Translations under genes and position numbers: made by a program
Notes under the pieces: generated by a model
What the model was told of the DNA's origin: nothing
The model's input: only the letters and a program-made list of their open reading frames with translations
The model's database searches: none
Shown here: piece after piece, positions 52,120 through 61,091 of the stretch
Position numbering within the stretch: position 1 is the stretch's first letter
Layout: each line of letters starts with the position of its first letter
From: an uncultured Clostridia bacterium
GTDB lineage: Bacteria > Bacillota > Clostridia > TANB77 > CAG-508
Assembly: GCA_934130285.1 (NCBI GenBank)
Contig: CAKOXT010000002.1
Coordinates: forward strand, 124,001-188,000
DNA length: 64,000 nt
Direction: 5' to 3'

Positions 52120-53583
52120 ATGAAAAAGAAAATATTTGGTATTATATGTGTTATTGTTATTTGTTTTGCTTGTTTTTGCTTAGGATTTTGGGCTAATAAT
52201 AGATTTAAAAACAATCAATTAGAAAATAATGTAGAAAATCCAACTGGTGATGAAGGATTAATAAAAACACCAGATAGAATTATTTTTAAATATGAATCTA
52301 AATATTATGAAATAACACCTGACTATGAAAAATATTCTGAGCTTGTTGATTTGTGTAGGAATAATATTAATAGGAAGAACGATGAAAAGATTTCTGAGAA
52401 TGATATTGATTCTTTGAAATCAACGGCTAAGTTTATAGAGTTTGATTATAATACTGAAAGTAAGAATTTTATTTTTACTTTAACTTCAGATATTGGAGCT
52501 ATTCAAATGCAGGATTCTGATGGAGTTATAATTTCAAATAAATTGAGTAATCTTGATAAAATTGGTGAAGCTTATATTGAAGCTATAAAAGATAAGAAGG
52601 GCTATGATATGAGTAGTGAGAAGATTGATTCAATGATTCAATATCAAGCATTACCAGCTACAGCTGATTTTAAAAATGTAAAAGATGAAAAAGTATTTGT
52701 AAAAACTTTTGATTCATATGATGATTTTAATAAAATTTCTAATCAATATAATTTAAAATTTGATAATGCAGATACTATTAAGGACAAGTTTGAAAATAGA
52801 AAAGGTATTTTAATATTATCGCAATATGATATTAAAGATTATAAAGTCAATATTGGAAATGTTAAAATTAATTTTGCAGGAAATGATTATGCAGTGGTTT
52901 CTACAGCTCCTTCAGGTTATAATGTAGATTTAATTTTAGTTAGTAAAATTGTTAATACAAATTGTATTTATTATAATTATGATAGTGTAGAATTTGTTGA
53001 TAATTTAACTGGTACAACTGAAAGTATTTCTGGTGTTGTAAAGAGTAAAGATGCTGACGAGATTACAATTGCATATACTTCTAATGAATATGCGAAGGTA
53101 TTAGGAAAGGTAATGTTATCATCAAGAAAACTTATTAATAAGACTGCTGATGAGGTTCAAGTAGGAGATTTTGTTACTGGTACTGCAACTGTGACTGGAA
53201 TTGAAGATGGTATTAAATCATATGATGCCGAATCTCTTTCAGTTCAAGATAAAGAGGAGTATAATAGATTGCTTGAGAATGAGCTTAAGGGAAAGACGAA
53301 GATTAATACGGCGATAGTTGATTATACTACTGATGAGAATGGTTATTCTGGTAGTGTGGTATGTGCTTTGTATTATGGAGAAAATTCAAATGAGCCAGAT
53401 GCTTATTTTAGTGCTAATTATGATTTTACTGATAATAAAACGGAGAGTTATTTAGGAATGTCAAATCATTTAGCCAGCGATTATGGTATTCATCCTAATG
53501 AAATGGTTGATATAACTTTTTCAGAGCCTATTACGGATGTTAATAAGATTTTTGTTAAGATGTTCGAGTTTATAGCAGATTAA
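52120..53583 (+). CDS. Membrane-anchored hypothetical protein, 487 aa
   Basis: N-terminal membrane segment (about 4-25) then a beta-rich extracytoplasmic region: RIIFKYESKYYEITPDYEKY, a segment around KSKDADEITIAYTSN, and VSGYYTFDNKTESYLGMSN-like strands. It is not recognised as a known family and lacks catalytic signatures. RBS AGAAGGAAATGTCCT before ATG, 16 bases after glmU, so co-transcription is likely. Ends in a terminator. Confidence 0.78.
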   Translation: MKKKIFGIICVIVICFACFCLGFWANNRFKNNQLENNVENPTGDEGLIKTPDRIIFKYESKYYEITPDYEKYSELVDLCRNNINRKNDEKISENDIDSLKSTAKFIEFDYNTESKNFIFTLTSDIGAIQMQDSDGVIISNKLSNLDKIGEAYIEAIKDKKGYDMSSEKIDSMIQYQALPATADFKNVKDEKVFVKTFDSYDDFNKISNQYNLKFDNADTIKDKFENRKGILILSQYDIKDYKVNIGNVKINFAGNDYAVVSTAPSGYNVDLILVSKIVNTNCIYYNYDSVEFVDNLTGTTESISGVVKSKDADEITIAYTSNEYAKVLGKVMLSSRKLINKTADEVQVGDFVTGTATVTGIEDGIKSYDAESLSVQDKEEYNRLLENELKGKTKINTAIVDYTTDENGYSGSVVCALYYGENSNEPDAYFSANYDFTDNKTESYLGMSNHLASDYGIHPNEMVDITFSEPITDVNKIFVKMFEFIAD

Positions 53584-53607
53584 TAATTATTAGTAACTGA
53601 GCAAATA

Positions 53608-53641
53608 GAAAGTACATATAAATTTTATATGTACTTTTTTA
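53608..53641 (+). terminator. Terminator after the 487-aa gene
   Basis: AAGTACATATAAA/TTTATATGTACTT then T run. Confidence 0.8.
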
Positions 53642-53695
53642 TGGAATTTAATTTAATGTAACTAGAGCAATTTGAATGTGATGAAAAAATCCTAG

Positions 53696-53836
53696 AATAG
53701 ATACAATAATGTTTTTTTATACCTTGGTGTCGCAATTTCCATATTATCAGTTTTTGTATGTAAATTGCTCCATTTCGTATTCACTGCGTTCATTTGATCG
53801 CTTACGCGGTATTTAAAAAACATTATTGTATCTATT
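53696..53836. repeat. Long imperfect palindromic intergenic element (copy 3)
   Basis: Outer arms AATAGATACAATAATGTTTT.. (53696-) and ..CATTATTGTATCTATT (to 53836) are reverse complements. CCTTGGTGTCGCAATTT after the left arm and TTCACTGCGTTCATTTGATC and ACGCGGTATTT on the right match copy 1, although the arms themselves are different in sequence. It lies in the gap after the 487-aa gene. Confidence 0.8.
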
Positions 53837-53851
53837 TTGTTTTGCAACTAG

Positions 53852-53928
53852 GTATGTAAATTGTTTTATTTTGTGTTTACTTGGCTTATTTGATTGTTAT
53901 GCTGTATTTAAAACATTATAGTATTGCT
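53852..53928. repeat. Decayed second copy of the element's right half
   Basis: Aligns with 53756-53833 at roughly three of four positions, starting GTATGTAAATTG. Nearly all differences are C in the first copy against T in the second (for example CTCC/TTTT, CGTATTCACTG/TGTGTTTACTT), consistent with decay of an inactive copy. Confidence 0.6.
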
Positions 53929-53945
53929 GTTTACGTATAATTAAA

Positions 53946-54005
53946 AAAGAAAGTATTGCTGAAATATACTTAAAAAGTTTATTTTAGTAATACTTTCTTT
54001 TTTTG
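53946..54005. terminator. Bidirectional terminator before the holin-like gene
   Basis: AAAGAAAGTATTGCT/AGTAATACTTTCTTT, 15-bp stem with T run on + and matching A run for the - strand gene that stops at 54043. Confidence 0.75.
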
Positions 54006-54042
54006 AATAAATTTTTATTCAAGGATTTTGACAATATTTTGT

Positions 54043-54420
54043 TTACATTCCTTGTTCGCCAGGTAAGATATAATCAATAACTCCATATATAAGAGCACCA
54101 ATTATAGCTGACATCCATGAGATTGAATATCCAGCGACAAAAAATTGTGTTGCATATAAAATTACTACTGCCAAAACAAAGCCTACAAATCCTTTACCAA
54201 ATGCCATTGCCTGAAGACCTGTAAATTTTACTATCAAATAATCCATAACAGTTAAAACAACTGCTGCTAAAGCTAAAGACCAGAAATTATTTATTGTAAA
54301 ACCAGGTGTAAAGAAGGCAGTTACTCCAAGTATAACAGCTGCTGCAATTAATCTACCAACTATTTGACCAACAACACCCATTGTAGAGGAAGTTTGTATA
54401 TTTGAATTGTTATTGTCCAT
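54043..54420 (-). CDS. Four-helix membrane protein, holin family 4/YvlD-like
   Basis: 125 residues with four hydrophobic helices (about 12-32, 45-65, 75-95, 100-120) and the TPGFTINNFWSLALAAVVLT spacing of phage_holin_4_2/YvlD-type proteins. No endolysin or phage gene is nearby, so a host envelope protein is likelier than a lysis protein. Strong ribosome binding site TTGGAGGTTCAAA. Upstream lies the palindrome at 54495. Confidence 0.8.
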   Translation of the reverse strand: MDNNNSNIQTSSTMGVVGQIVGRLIAAAVILGVTAFFTPGFTINNFWSLALAAVVLTVMDYLIVKFTGLQAMAFGKGFVGFVLAVVILYATQFFVAGYSISWMSAIIGALIYGVIDYILPGEQGM

Positions 54421-54494
54421 TTTGAACCTCCAATATAGAGCCTCTGGCTACTGATATATTCTGAAATTAAATCAGAATAAGAACTAAAGCATTG

Positions 54495-54513
54495 ATTATG
54501 CAATTTGCATAAT
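54495..54513. promoter_or_regulatory. Perfect 9-bp inverted repeat upstream of the holin-like gene
   Basis: ATTATGCAA-T-TTGCATAAT. Its place 75 bases before the - strand start suits a repressor or activator site, but no matching regulator is adjacent. Confidence 0.45.
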
Positions 54514-54620
54514 GTTCACTTTTGTTCTAATTATATTTTTTACAGAAAAAAATTTTTTATGCATAATTTTTTTTGTTTGTGAAAAGATAAGAATATATTG
54601 GAAAAAGTTGAGGTTTTGAT

Positions 54621-55310
54621 ATGCTAGTTATTTTAATTAGAACGATTGTATTATATACATTAGTTTTGCTTGTTATGAGGGCGATGGGAAAGAGGGAGAT
54701 TGGTCAGCTTCAGCCTTTTGAGTTGGTTATTTCTATAATGATTGCTGATTTGGCTTCTATTCCTATGTCTGATATTGGTGTGCCTATATTTAATGGTATT
54801 ATTCCAATTGCAGGATTACTTATAATGCATTTAATGATTTCTTTTGCTAATTTAAAAAGTATTAAATTTAGGGAAGCGGTTTGTGGTAAACCGTCTATTC
54901 TTATTTTTAGAGGAAAGATTGATGAAGATGTTTTGATAAGAGAAAGATATACGATTAATGAGTTGCAAGAAAGATTAAGAGGAAAAGATGTTTTTAATAT
55001 TAGTGATGTTGAGTATGCGATATTAGAGACAAGTGGTGAAATAAATGTTATTTTAAAGCCAGAAAAAAGAAATCCAACATTAGAAGATATGAGTTTACAG
55101 GCTAAATATGAGGGAATAGCATATGATTTGGTTATAGATGGTGTGATTCAGTATGAGAATTTGAAGAAGATTAAGAAGGATTATAAGTGGCTGACAAAAC
55201 AAGTAGGAAAGTTTGGATTTCAACCAGAGGATGCTTTGGTTGTGACTATTGATGGAAATGATAATATTTTTTGCCAGCAAAAGGGAGGTGCGAAATGTCA
55301 AAAGAAATAG
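54621..55310 (+). CDS. DUF421 membrane protein (YetF/YdfR family)
   Basis: 229 residues: three membrane segments at the N-terminus (about 3-80, including LVMRAMGKREIGQLQPFELV), then the soluble YetF domain (GKIDEDVLIRERYTINELQE, EYAILETSGEINVILKPEKR). Proteins of this type are common in spore formers; their action is unclear. Only a weak upstream AAAAGTTGAGG precedes ATG. It overlaps the next gene by 16 bases. Confidence 0.9.
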   Translation: MLVILIRTIVLYTLVLLVMRAMGKREIGQLQPFELVISIMIADLASIPMSDIGVPIFNGIIPIAGLLIMHLMISFANLKSIKFREAVCGKPSILIFRGKIDEDVLIRERYTINELQERLRGKDVFNISDVEYAILETSGEINVILKPEKRNPTLEDMSLQAKYEGIAYDLVIDGVIQYENLKKIKKDYKWLTKQVGKFGFQPEDALVVTIDGNDNIFCQQKGGAKCQKK

Positions 55311-55675
55311 TTATTACAGTGATTATTTTAGTTGCAATTATTGGACTTAATGCTTTCGTTGGAAAGTATGTGGATGATAAATTGAATTATGTTTTAAGTG
55401 AATTAAATGACTTACGCCCATTGGTTGAAGAAGAAAAATACGAAGAAGCTAACCAAAAGATTAATGAAATAGATGAGTATTGGAAAAAGTCAGAGGATAT
55501 AGTTTCTTTTTTCGTTGAGCATGATGAGTTAGAAAAAGTTATGACTGAATATACATCTTTAAAGACTTATTGTAAATTAGAACAGGAAGAGGCTTTTGAA
55601 GCATTAGATAAGATGGCTTTTATCATAAAACATATTGAGGAAAAGGATGATTTAAAATTAAAAAATATTTTTTAG
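55295..55675 (+). CDS. DUF4363 family protein
   Basis: 126 residues with an N-terminal membrane helix (about 5-22) and a helical exterior (NYVLSELNDLRPLVEEEKYE and EANQKINEIDEYWKKSEDIV). Usually found directly after DUF421 in Clostridia, as here. GGGAGGTGCGAA before ATG 55295; the in-frame upstream ATG lies inside the DUF421 gene. Confidence 0.85.
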   Translation: MSKEIVITVIILVAIIGLNAFVGKYVDDKLNYVLSELNDLRPLVEEEKYEEANQKINEIDEYWKKSEDIVSFFVEHDELEKVMTEYTSLKTYCKLEQEEAFEALDKMAFIIKHIEEKDDLKLKNIF

Positions 55676-55736
55676 GTATAAGCAAAAATTTTTTTCTAAC
55701 ATATTATATTAGTAAATAATAAAAAGGAATGATTAT

Positions 55737-56873
55737 ATGGAGAATATTATTTACTTAGATCATGCAGCGACGACTAAAATTGATGATGTTGTGTTAAAAG
55801 AGATGTTACCTTATTTATCTTATAATTATGGTAACGCTTCTTCATTATATAGTATTGGTAAAACTAGTAAGCAGGCGATGGATAGAGCAAGAGTTCAAGT
55901 AGCTAATGCAATAGGATGTAGTGCAGAAGAAATTTATTTTACTAGTTGTGGGAGCGAGAGTGATAATTTAGCGATTAAGGGGATTGCAGATGCAAATAAA
56001 AGATATGGAAAACACATTATAACGAGTAATATTGAACATCCTGCGGTGCTAGAAACGTGTAAAAGTTTGGAAAGAGCTGGATATGAAGTTTCATATGTTC
56101 CGGTTATGGAAAATGGAATAATTGATGTTAAGGCTTTGTCTAAACTTATAAGACGTGATACTATTTTAATTTCTATAATGACTGCTAATAATGAGGTCGG
56201 TACAATTCAGCCAATTGAACAGATTGGGAAAATTGCAAGAATGAATAATATAATGTTTCATACTGATAGTGTTCAAGCTGTTGGAAATATAAAGATAGAT
56301 GTTAGAAAAATGAATATAGATGCTTTATCTATGTCTGGACATAAGTTTTATGCGCCTAAAGGAATAGGTGCTTTGTATGTTAGAAATGGAGTTAAATTTA
56401 CTAGACAACAAGATGGAGGACATCAAGAAAAAGAGAAGAGGGCTGGTACTGAAAATGTTGCTAGCATTGTTGGTTTAGGAAAGGCAATTGAGATTGCTAA
56501 TGCTAATTTGGAACAGTACAACAATCATCTTATTAAATTGCGTGATTTGTATGCTAAATCTATTTTGAGATTGTTTAGCAATATTCATGTGAATGGTGAT
56601 GTTACTAATAGATTATCTGGCAATATGAATATTTCATTTATAGGATATAAGGGAGCAGATATTGTTGAACAACTAGATAAAAGAGGAATATGTACTTCTA
56701 GTGGGTCTGCTTGTAGTGCTGGATTACCAATGCCTTCAAGTGTCTTGATGAACATGACTCATAATGTAAAAATTGCAGAAGGTTCATTAAGAGTAACTTT
56801 TGGAAAAGAGAATACAGTTGAAGATGTTGAAAGATTGGTATATGCGTTAAGTGATATTTTAGGTAAGAGATGA
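55737..56873 (+). CDS. Cysteine desulfurase (NifS/IscS class)
   Basis: 378 residues, PLP enzyme that liberates sulfur from cysteine. IYLDHAATTKID at the start, SCGSESDNLAIKG, the PLP-Lys in SMSGHKFYAPKGIG (about 203) and the active Cys loop CTSSGSACSAGLP (about 326) are all intact. A thiI/mnmA partner or iscU is not adjacent, so it may act in tRNA thiolation or Fe-S assembly. RBS AAAAGGAATGATTAT before ATG. Terminator follows. Confidence 0.95.
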   Translation: MENIIYLDHAATTKIDDVVLKEMLPYLSYNYGNASSLYSIGKTSKQAMDRARVQVANAIGCSAEEIYFTSCGSESDNLAIKGIADANKRYGKHIITSNIEHPAVLETCKSLERAGYEVSYVPVMENGIIDVKALSKLIRRDTILISIMTANNEVGTIQPIEQIGKIARMNNIMFHTDSVQAVGNIKIDVRKMNIDALSMSGHKFYAPKGIGALYVRNGVKFTRQQDGGHQEKEKRAGTENVASIVGLGKAIEIANANLEQYNNHLIKLRDLYAKSILRLFSNIHVNGDVTNRLSGNMNISFIGYKGADIVEQLDKRGICTSSGSACSAGLPMPSSVLMNMTHNVKIAEGSLRVTFGKENTVEDVERLVYALSDILGKR

Positions 56874-56918
56874 TGCTTGAATTAAGTTTTAAATAATGAA
56901 TTTTATAAATGAAAAATA

Positions 56919-56955
56919 CCCCTGGTTTAGTTTAGTACCAGGGGCTTATTTTACA
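56919..56955. terminator. Bidirectional terminator between the desulfurase and SPFH genes
   Basis: CCCCTGGT-TTAGTTTAGT-ACCAGGGG; T-rich on both sides (CTTATTTTAC on +, GTATTTTTC on -). It lies between two convergent genes. Confidence 0.75.
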
Positions 56956-56957
56956 TA

Positions 56958-57965
56958 TTATTGTTGATTTGTGTTTTCTGTATTTGCATTTGTATCTGTA
57001 TTATGCATTTGTTCTACAACTTTTTCTGCTTCTTCACGAGCTGATGTTCTTTTTCTTCTTGTTCTTTTATCATCTGACATTACATCTTTTATAGAACCTA
57101 AACTGCTTAATGCTGATGTTGCTTCAAATGGAATAAATATTTTATTTGCATCACCTTTAGCAACTTCTTCAAGTGCTTCTAATGATTTTAATTGAACTAA
57201 TTTATCATCTGGATTAGCTTCTTTGATTGCATCATATACCATTTGGATTTCTTTAGCTTTAGCGGCTGCTACTTGCTTAATTGCATCAGCTTCACCAGTA
57301 GCTCTTCTTATTTTTGATTCTCTATCAGCTTCAGCATCAAGAATGGCAGCTTCTTTTCTACCTTCAGCAAGAGTGATTGCAGATTGTCTTTCTCCTTCTG
57401 CTTGTAGAATTAAAGCTCTTTTATTTCTTTCTGCGTTCATTTGTTTTTCCATTGCATCTTTAATATCTGGTGGAGGAGTTATATCTTTTATTTCAACTCT
57501 GTCAATTCTACAACCCCATTGGAATGTTGCTTCATCAAGTATTAATTTTAATTTTTCGTTTATAGAATCTCTTGAGCTGAATGTTTCATCAAGTTCCATT
57601 TTACCGATGATATCACGAATTGTTGTTATTGATAAGTATTCAATACCTTTTTTTAGTGATTGAATTTCATATACTGCTTTTGCAGGATCTATAACTTTAT
57701 AGAAGATTACTGTGTCAATAGTTATAGTAACGTTATCTGATGTGATAACTTCTTGTGGTTGAACATCCATTGTTTGTTGTTTTAAACTTACTACTGATCT
57801 TACAGTATCGATAAAAGGTATAATTATTGTTAAACCGGCATCTGCAGCTTTGTGAAACTTACCTAATCTTTCAATTATATATACTTCAGATTGTCTAACA
57901 ACCTTTATTGATTTTATTAATAGCACGATTAATAATATTAGTAATATTAAGAAAAATATTTTCAT
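56958..57965 (-). CDS. SPFH/band-7 (stomatin/QmcA-like) membrane protein
   Basis: 335 residues. N-terminal membrane helix (about 3-17), SPFH domain (about 20-180: VYIIERLGKFHKAADAGLTI and IDTVIFYKVIDPAKAVYEI), then an Ala/Glu coiled coil with GEADAIKQVAAAKA, and a charged tail. Such proteins organise lipid microdomains; a partner NfeD is not adjacent. Strong RBS GGGAGGAAAAAC before ATG. Extended -10 TG-C-TATAAT at 58029-58037. Confidence 0.93.
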   Translation of the reverse strand: MKIFFLILLILLIVLLIKSIKVVRQSEVYIIERLGKFHKAADAGLTIIIPFIDTVRSVVSLKQQTMDVQPQEVITSDNVTITIDTVIFYKVIDPAKAVYEIQSLKKGIEYLSITTIRDIIGKMELDETFSSRDSINEKLKLILDEATFQWGCRIDRVEIKDITPPPDIKDAMEKQMNAERNKRALILQAEGERQSAITLAEGRKEAAILDAEADRESKIRRATGEADAIKQVAAAKAKEIQMVYDAIKEANPDDKLVQLKSLEALEEVAKGDANKIFIPFEATSALSSLGSIKDVMSDDKRTRRKRTSAREEAEKVVEQMHNTDTNANTENTNQQ

Positions 57966-58028
57966 GTTTTTCCTCCCTTAATTATTTTATTTATTATAAA
58001 ATGTAATTTTTTCCACAGTTACAGTATA

Positions 58029-58037
58029 ATTATAGCA
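58029..58037 (-). promoter_or_regulatory. Extended -10 promoter for the SPFH gene
   Basis: On the - strand TG-C-TATAAT, about 65 bases before the start; no clear -35. Confidence 0.5.
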
Positions 58038-58181
58038 TAAAACCCCTTGAAAATAAAGACTTTTTTGAAAAAAACGAATATTTTACTAAATTAGTATTTA
58101 ATAAAGTTTATATTTATGATATAAATATAAAGACAAATAAGGACAGGTTTTGATTAAATTAGCCTGAGAAAGAGATAACAA

Positions 58182-59264
58182 ATGAGTAAGAAAAGTAGTA
58201 AAAGAAGAATGAAATTAAAGTTCAAAAAAGATAGTTTATTAGGAAAATTAATCATTGTATTTATATTGTTAATAATAGTTTTAAATGTGTTGAGATATGC
58301 TGCATATTTTAAGAAAGAAGATAATTCTCAATTAAGTGTGATAATTCAAAATAATACAAATGTTGAAATGCAACATGATGTATATATAGATGAAAATAAA
58401 ATTGTTTATTTTTCAGAAGATGATATGAGAAATCTTTTTGATAAAGAATTATATTATGAAAAAGATGAAGATAATTTAAGAAGATATATTTCTATTTCAC
58501 AAAGTAAAATTTTAGAGATAACTGAAGAAAAAAATCATATGTATATAAATGGTACTTTTACTAAGATAAAGGGAAAAGTTATTAATAGAGATGGAATTTA
58601 TTATTTTCCAATTTCAGAATTGGCTGATGTGTATAATTTAGAAGTAGATTATTTATCAGATACAAATAAGTTAAATATTGAAAAATTATCTGAAGAAAAA
58701 GTAACAGCAATTGTAAATAGAGATACAGAATTAAAATATAAAATGACGGCTATTTCAAGAAATGTTGAAAAGTTATCACAAGGAGATACGGTTACTGTAC
58801 TTGATTCATCAGATAAAAAATGGATTAAAGTAAAGACAAAAGATTATCAAGTTGGATATGTAAAAAAATCTAAGTTACTTGATTTTACTAAAGCTCGTAA
58901 TGATTTAGAATTAGCTAATTCAGAGTTTTCTAATTTTGATCTTAAAAATGATGTTGTTATAGAAATAAATGATGAATCTTATGAAAATTTTGATGAAAAA
59001 ATTTCAACTTATGAGAATAGAACAGAGTTAGCTAAGGAATTGACTAGTAAAGTTTCAAAAGAAATTTCTACTAATGCTGAGCTTAGTTCTAAAAATATTG
59101 GCTTAAAGATGAATATAACTTCTATTTCAAATATTGATAATTATTATAGATTTTTAAAAGAGTTAAAAGCATATGTAAATGCAAATGGTTGCTTTTTAAT
59201 TGTTGTTAATAATTCAAATCTAAATAATGATATTGTTAAAGATATTGCAAATATTGTTGTATAA
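58182..59264 (+). CDS. Membrane-anchored protein with copper-amine-oxidase-like stalk and SH3 domain
   Basis: 360 residues. Lys/Arg-rich N-terminus, membrane anchor (about 22-42), a copper-amine-oxidase N-like wall-binding domain (about 50-170: VYIDENKIVYFSEDDM, KVINRDGIYYFPISELADVY), an SH3b domain (about 185-240: KLSQGDTVTVLDSSDKKWIK) and a C-terminal remnant resembling the start of a GH18-type spore hydrolase that is too short for a full catalytic domain. Likely envelope-associated. Precedes mltG by 36 bases. Confidence 0.75.
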   Translation: MSKKSSKRRMKLKFKKDSLLGKLIIVFILLIIVLNVLRYAAYFKKEDNSQLSVIIQNNTNVEMQHDVYIDENKIVYFSEDDMRNLFDKELYYEKDEDNLRRYISISQSKILEITEEKNHMYINGTFTKIKGKVINRDGIYYFPISELADVYNLEVDYLSDTNKLNIEKLSEEKVTAIVNRDTELKYKMTAISRNVEKLSQGDTVTVLDSSDKKWIKVKTKDYQVGYVKKSKLLDFTKARNDLELANSEFSNFDLKNDVVIEINDESYENFDEKISTYENRTELAKELTSKVSKEISTNAELSSKNIGLKMNITSISNIDNYYRFLKELKAYVNANGCFLIVVNNSNLNNDIVKDIANIVV

Positions 59265-59300
59265 AAAATTAAAATAATTGATATAAGGAAGGAGAAATCA

Positions 59301-60401
59301 ATGAGAAGACAAGAGAACGGTAGAGTAACCATATTTGTTGTTTTATTGGTATTAGTTTTAATAGCTGTAGTTGCTTGTGGAGGTGCGTATTTGTGGTATA
59401 AATCTGCAATAAAACCAATTCAATCAAATAGTGAACAGGTTGAAATTGAAATTGCTCAAGGAAGTGGGATTTCTAAAATTGCAGAACAACTTGAAAATGA
59501 TGGAGTTATAAAAAGTGCAAATGCTTTTAAAATTTATTGCAAAATAAATAGTAGAACAGCTATGCAGGCAGGAAAATATAGTATAGATAAAAATATGTCA
59601 ATAGAGGAAATTATTAATAAGTTTGAAGCAGGAAATATTGTTGATGAGACAGTTACAATTACTTTTCCAGAAGGCAAAAACATGAGAGATGTTGTTTCAA
59701 TAATAGCTGATAAAACTAATAATACTGAAGAAAAAATTTATGAAGTTTTGGAAGATGAAAATTATTTAAATGAATTAATTGATAAGTATTGGTTTATAAC
59801 AGATGATATTGAAGATGAAGATATTTATTATTCTTTAGAAGGATATTTATATCCAGATACATATATTTTTGAAAATGCTGATGTAGATGTAAAAGTGATT
59901 TTTGGAAAAATGCTAGATAAAATGGAGACAGTTTTAGATAAGTATAAAGATGAAGTAGAAAGTAGTAAGTATTCAGCACATGAAATTCTATCATTAGCGT
60001 CTGTTGTAGAATTAGAGGCTAGAAATGAAGAAGATAGAGCTGGTGTGGCTTCTGTATTTATAAATAGACTTAACAAAAAAATGGGATTACAAAGTGATGT
60101 TACAACATATTATGCTTTAAAGTTAAATATGGACGAAAGAGATTTAACTGCTAAGGAATTAGAAACAAAGAATCCATACAATACACGTTCATCATCAATG
60201 GCTGGAAAAATTCCTGTTGGACCAATTTGTATGGTTAGTGAGTCTTCAATAAAAGCAATATTAGAACATGATGACACTAAAAATTTATTCTTTGTAGCAG
60301 ATAAAAATGGAAAAGTATATTTCTCTGAAACAAATGCGGAACATGAAAAGACAATAAAAGAGTTGAAAGAACAAGGCCTTTGGTATACATATGATGAATA
60401 A
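59301..60401 (+). CDS. mltG: Endolytic murein transglycosylase MltG
   Basis: 366 residues. Membrane anchor (about 10-30), LysM-like part (KYSIDKNMSIEEIINKFEAG), and YceG catalytic domain with the conserved Glu in ASVVELEARNEEDRAGVASV (about 236) and LQSDVTTYYALK. It cleaves glycan strands near elongation sites. RBS AAGGAAGGAGAAATCA before ATG. It is followed by the aspS T-box leader with its own promoter. Confidence 0.95.
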   Translation: MRRQENGRVTIFVVLLVLVLIAVVACGGAYLWYKSAIKPIQSNSEQVEIEIAQGSGISKIAEQLENDGVIKSANAFKIYCKINSRTAMQAGKYSIDKNMSIEEIINKFEAGNIVDETVTITFPEGKNMRDVVSIIADKTNNTEEKIYEVLEDENYLNELIDKYWFITDDIEDEDIYYSLEGYLYPDTYIFENADVDVKVIFGKMLDKMETVLDKYKDEVESSKYSAHEILSLASVVELEARNEEDRAGVASVFINRLNKKMGLQSDVTTYYALKLNMDERDLTAKELETKNPYNTRSSSMAGKIPVGPICMVSESSIKAILEHDDTKNLFFVADKNGKVYFSETNAEHEKTIKELKEQGLWYTYDE

Positions 60402-60404
60402 TAC

Positions 60405-60433
60405 TTGACAAAATTGGAAAAACTGTTTAAAAT
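60405..60433 (+). promoter_or_regulatory. Promoter of the T-box leader/aspS
   Basis: Consensus TTGACA, a 17-base spacer, TAAAAT, just after the mltG stop. Confidence 0.85.
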
Positions 60434-60439
60434 AGAATT

Positions 60440-60647
60440 TACAGTTGAATATCGATGCGATGAAAGTACAAAGTAATTGTGATAGAATATCTAAAAGAGA
60501 GAATTGTCGTTGGCTGAGAGCAATTCAGATGGAAACAATTATGAAACATGCTGGAGCATATTATATAGAGTGGAAAATTTTTATTTTCAATTAGGGTGGT
60601 ACCACGGAGTTGCCTTCGTCCCTTGGGGAGGAGGGCAACTTTTTTTG
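60440..60647 (+). promoter_or_regulatory. T-box riboswitch leader
   Basis: A typical T-box: stem I with the k-turn GATGA (5') and GGAGC (3'), the loop-E AGTA, AGAGAG..GTTGGCTGAGAG, and the antiterminator bulge AGGGTGGTACCACGGAG (60593-60609), then a terminator AGTTGCC/GGGCAACT followed by seven T (60608-60647). It binds uncharged tRNA and lets transcription proceed. The specifier position reads AAC by alignment with the stem, or CAT by the GAA motif; no GAC/GAT is there. Confidence 0.92.
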
Positions 60648-60654
60648 TATTTTT

Positions 60655-61041
60655 GAATTGAAGATATTGTCCAAATACTGTGTTAAAAGTAAATTTAAAA
60701 GCGGTCACGTATCAGCATACGCTCCCTTACTTTTAAATTCACTTTTGCCTTGTATTTGGAGCAATCTTTTCAATTCGGCTAGGTACAGCTATTTGATAAA
60801 GGTAAATTTAAAAATGGTTACGTATCTGAATATGTTCCCTTACTTTTAAATTCACTTTTGCCTTGTATTTGGAGCAATCTTTTCAATTCGGCTAGGTACA
60901 GCTATTTGATAAAGGTAAATTTAAAAATGGTTACGTATCTGCATATGTTCCCTTACTTTTAAATTCACTTTTGCCTTGTATTTGGAGTAATGTTTTCAAT
61001 TCGGATAATGCACAGTTATTTGAGAAAAGTAAATTTAAATA
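60655..61041 (+). repeat. Tandem array of 113-bp hairpin units
   Basis: Three copies begin at 60689, 60802 and 60915 and a fourth is cut at 61029. Within copy 1, GAATTGAAGATATTG.. (from 60655) pairs with ..CAATCTTTTCAATTC (to 60776), AAAAGTAAATTTAAAAG pairs with CTTTTAAATTCACTTTT, and CGTAT-CAGC-ATACG closes the tip. Later copies keep pairing (ACGTAT/ATATGT). CCTTG-GTATTT-GGAGCAATCTTTTC recurs in each, as in the palindromic elements. It occupies the 430-base gap between T-box and aspS. Confidence 0.85.
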
Positions 61042-61091
61042 TTGTAAAAAAATTAAGTTAGATAAAAAATTATTTAGAAAGGGTGGAAATA

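Noticed and set aside
54043..54420. Prophage lysis module (holin)
   Set aside because: Only one holin-family-like protein; no endolysin, terminase or structural genes in the window.
57223..57663. Ala/Ser-rich frame opposite the SPFH gene
   Set aside because: Shadow of the coiled-coil coding strand; no ribosome binding site.
60610..60849. Open frame within the T-box and hairpin array
   Set aside because: It has no ribosome binding site, crosses the terminator and the repeats, and its codons reflect repeat sequence.
60689..61041. CRISPR array
   Set aside because: Units are 113 bases, contiguous, with no spacers and no cas genes.
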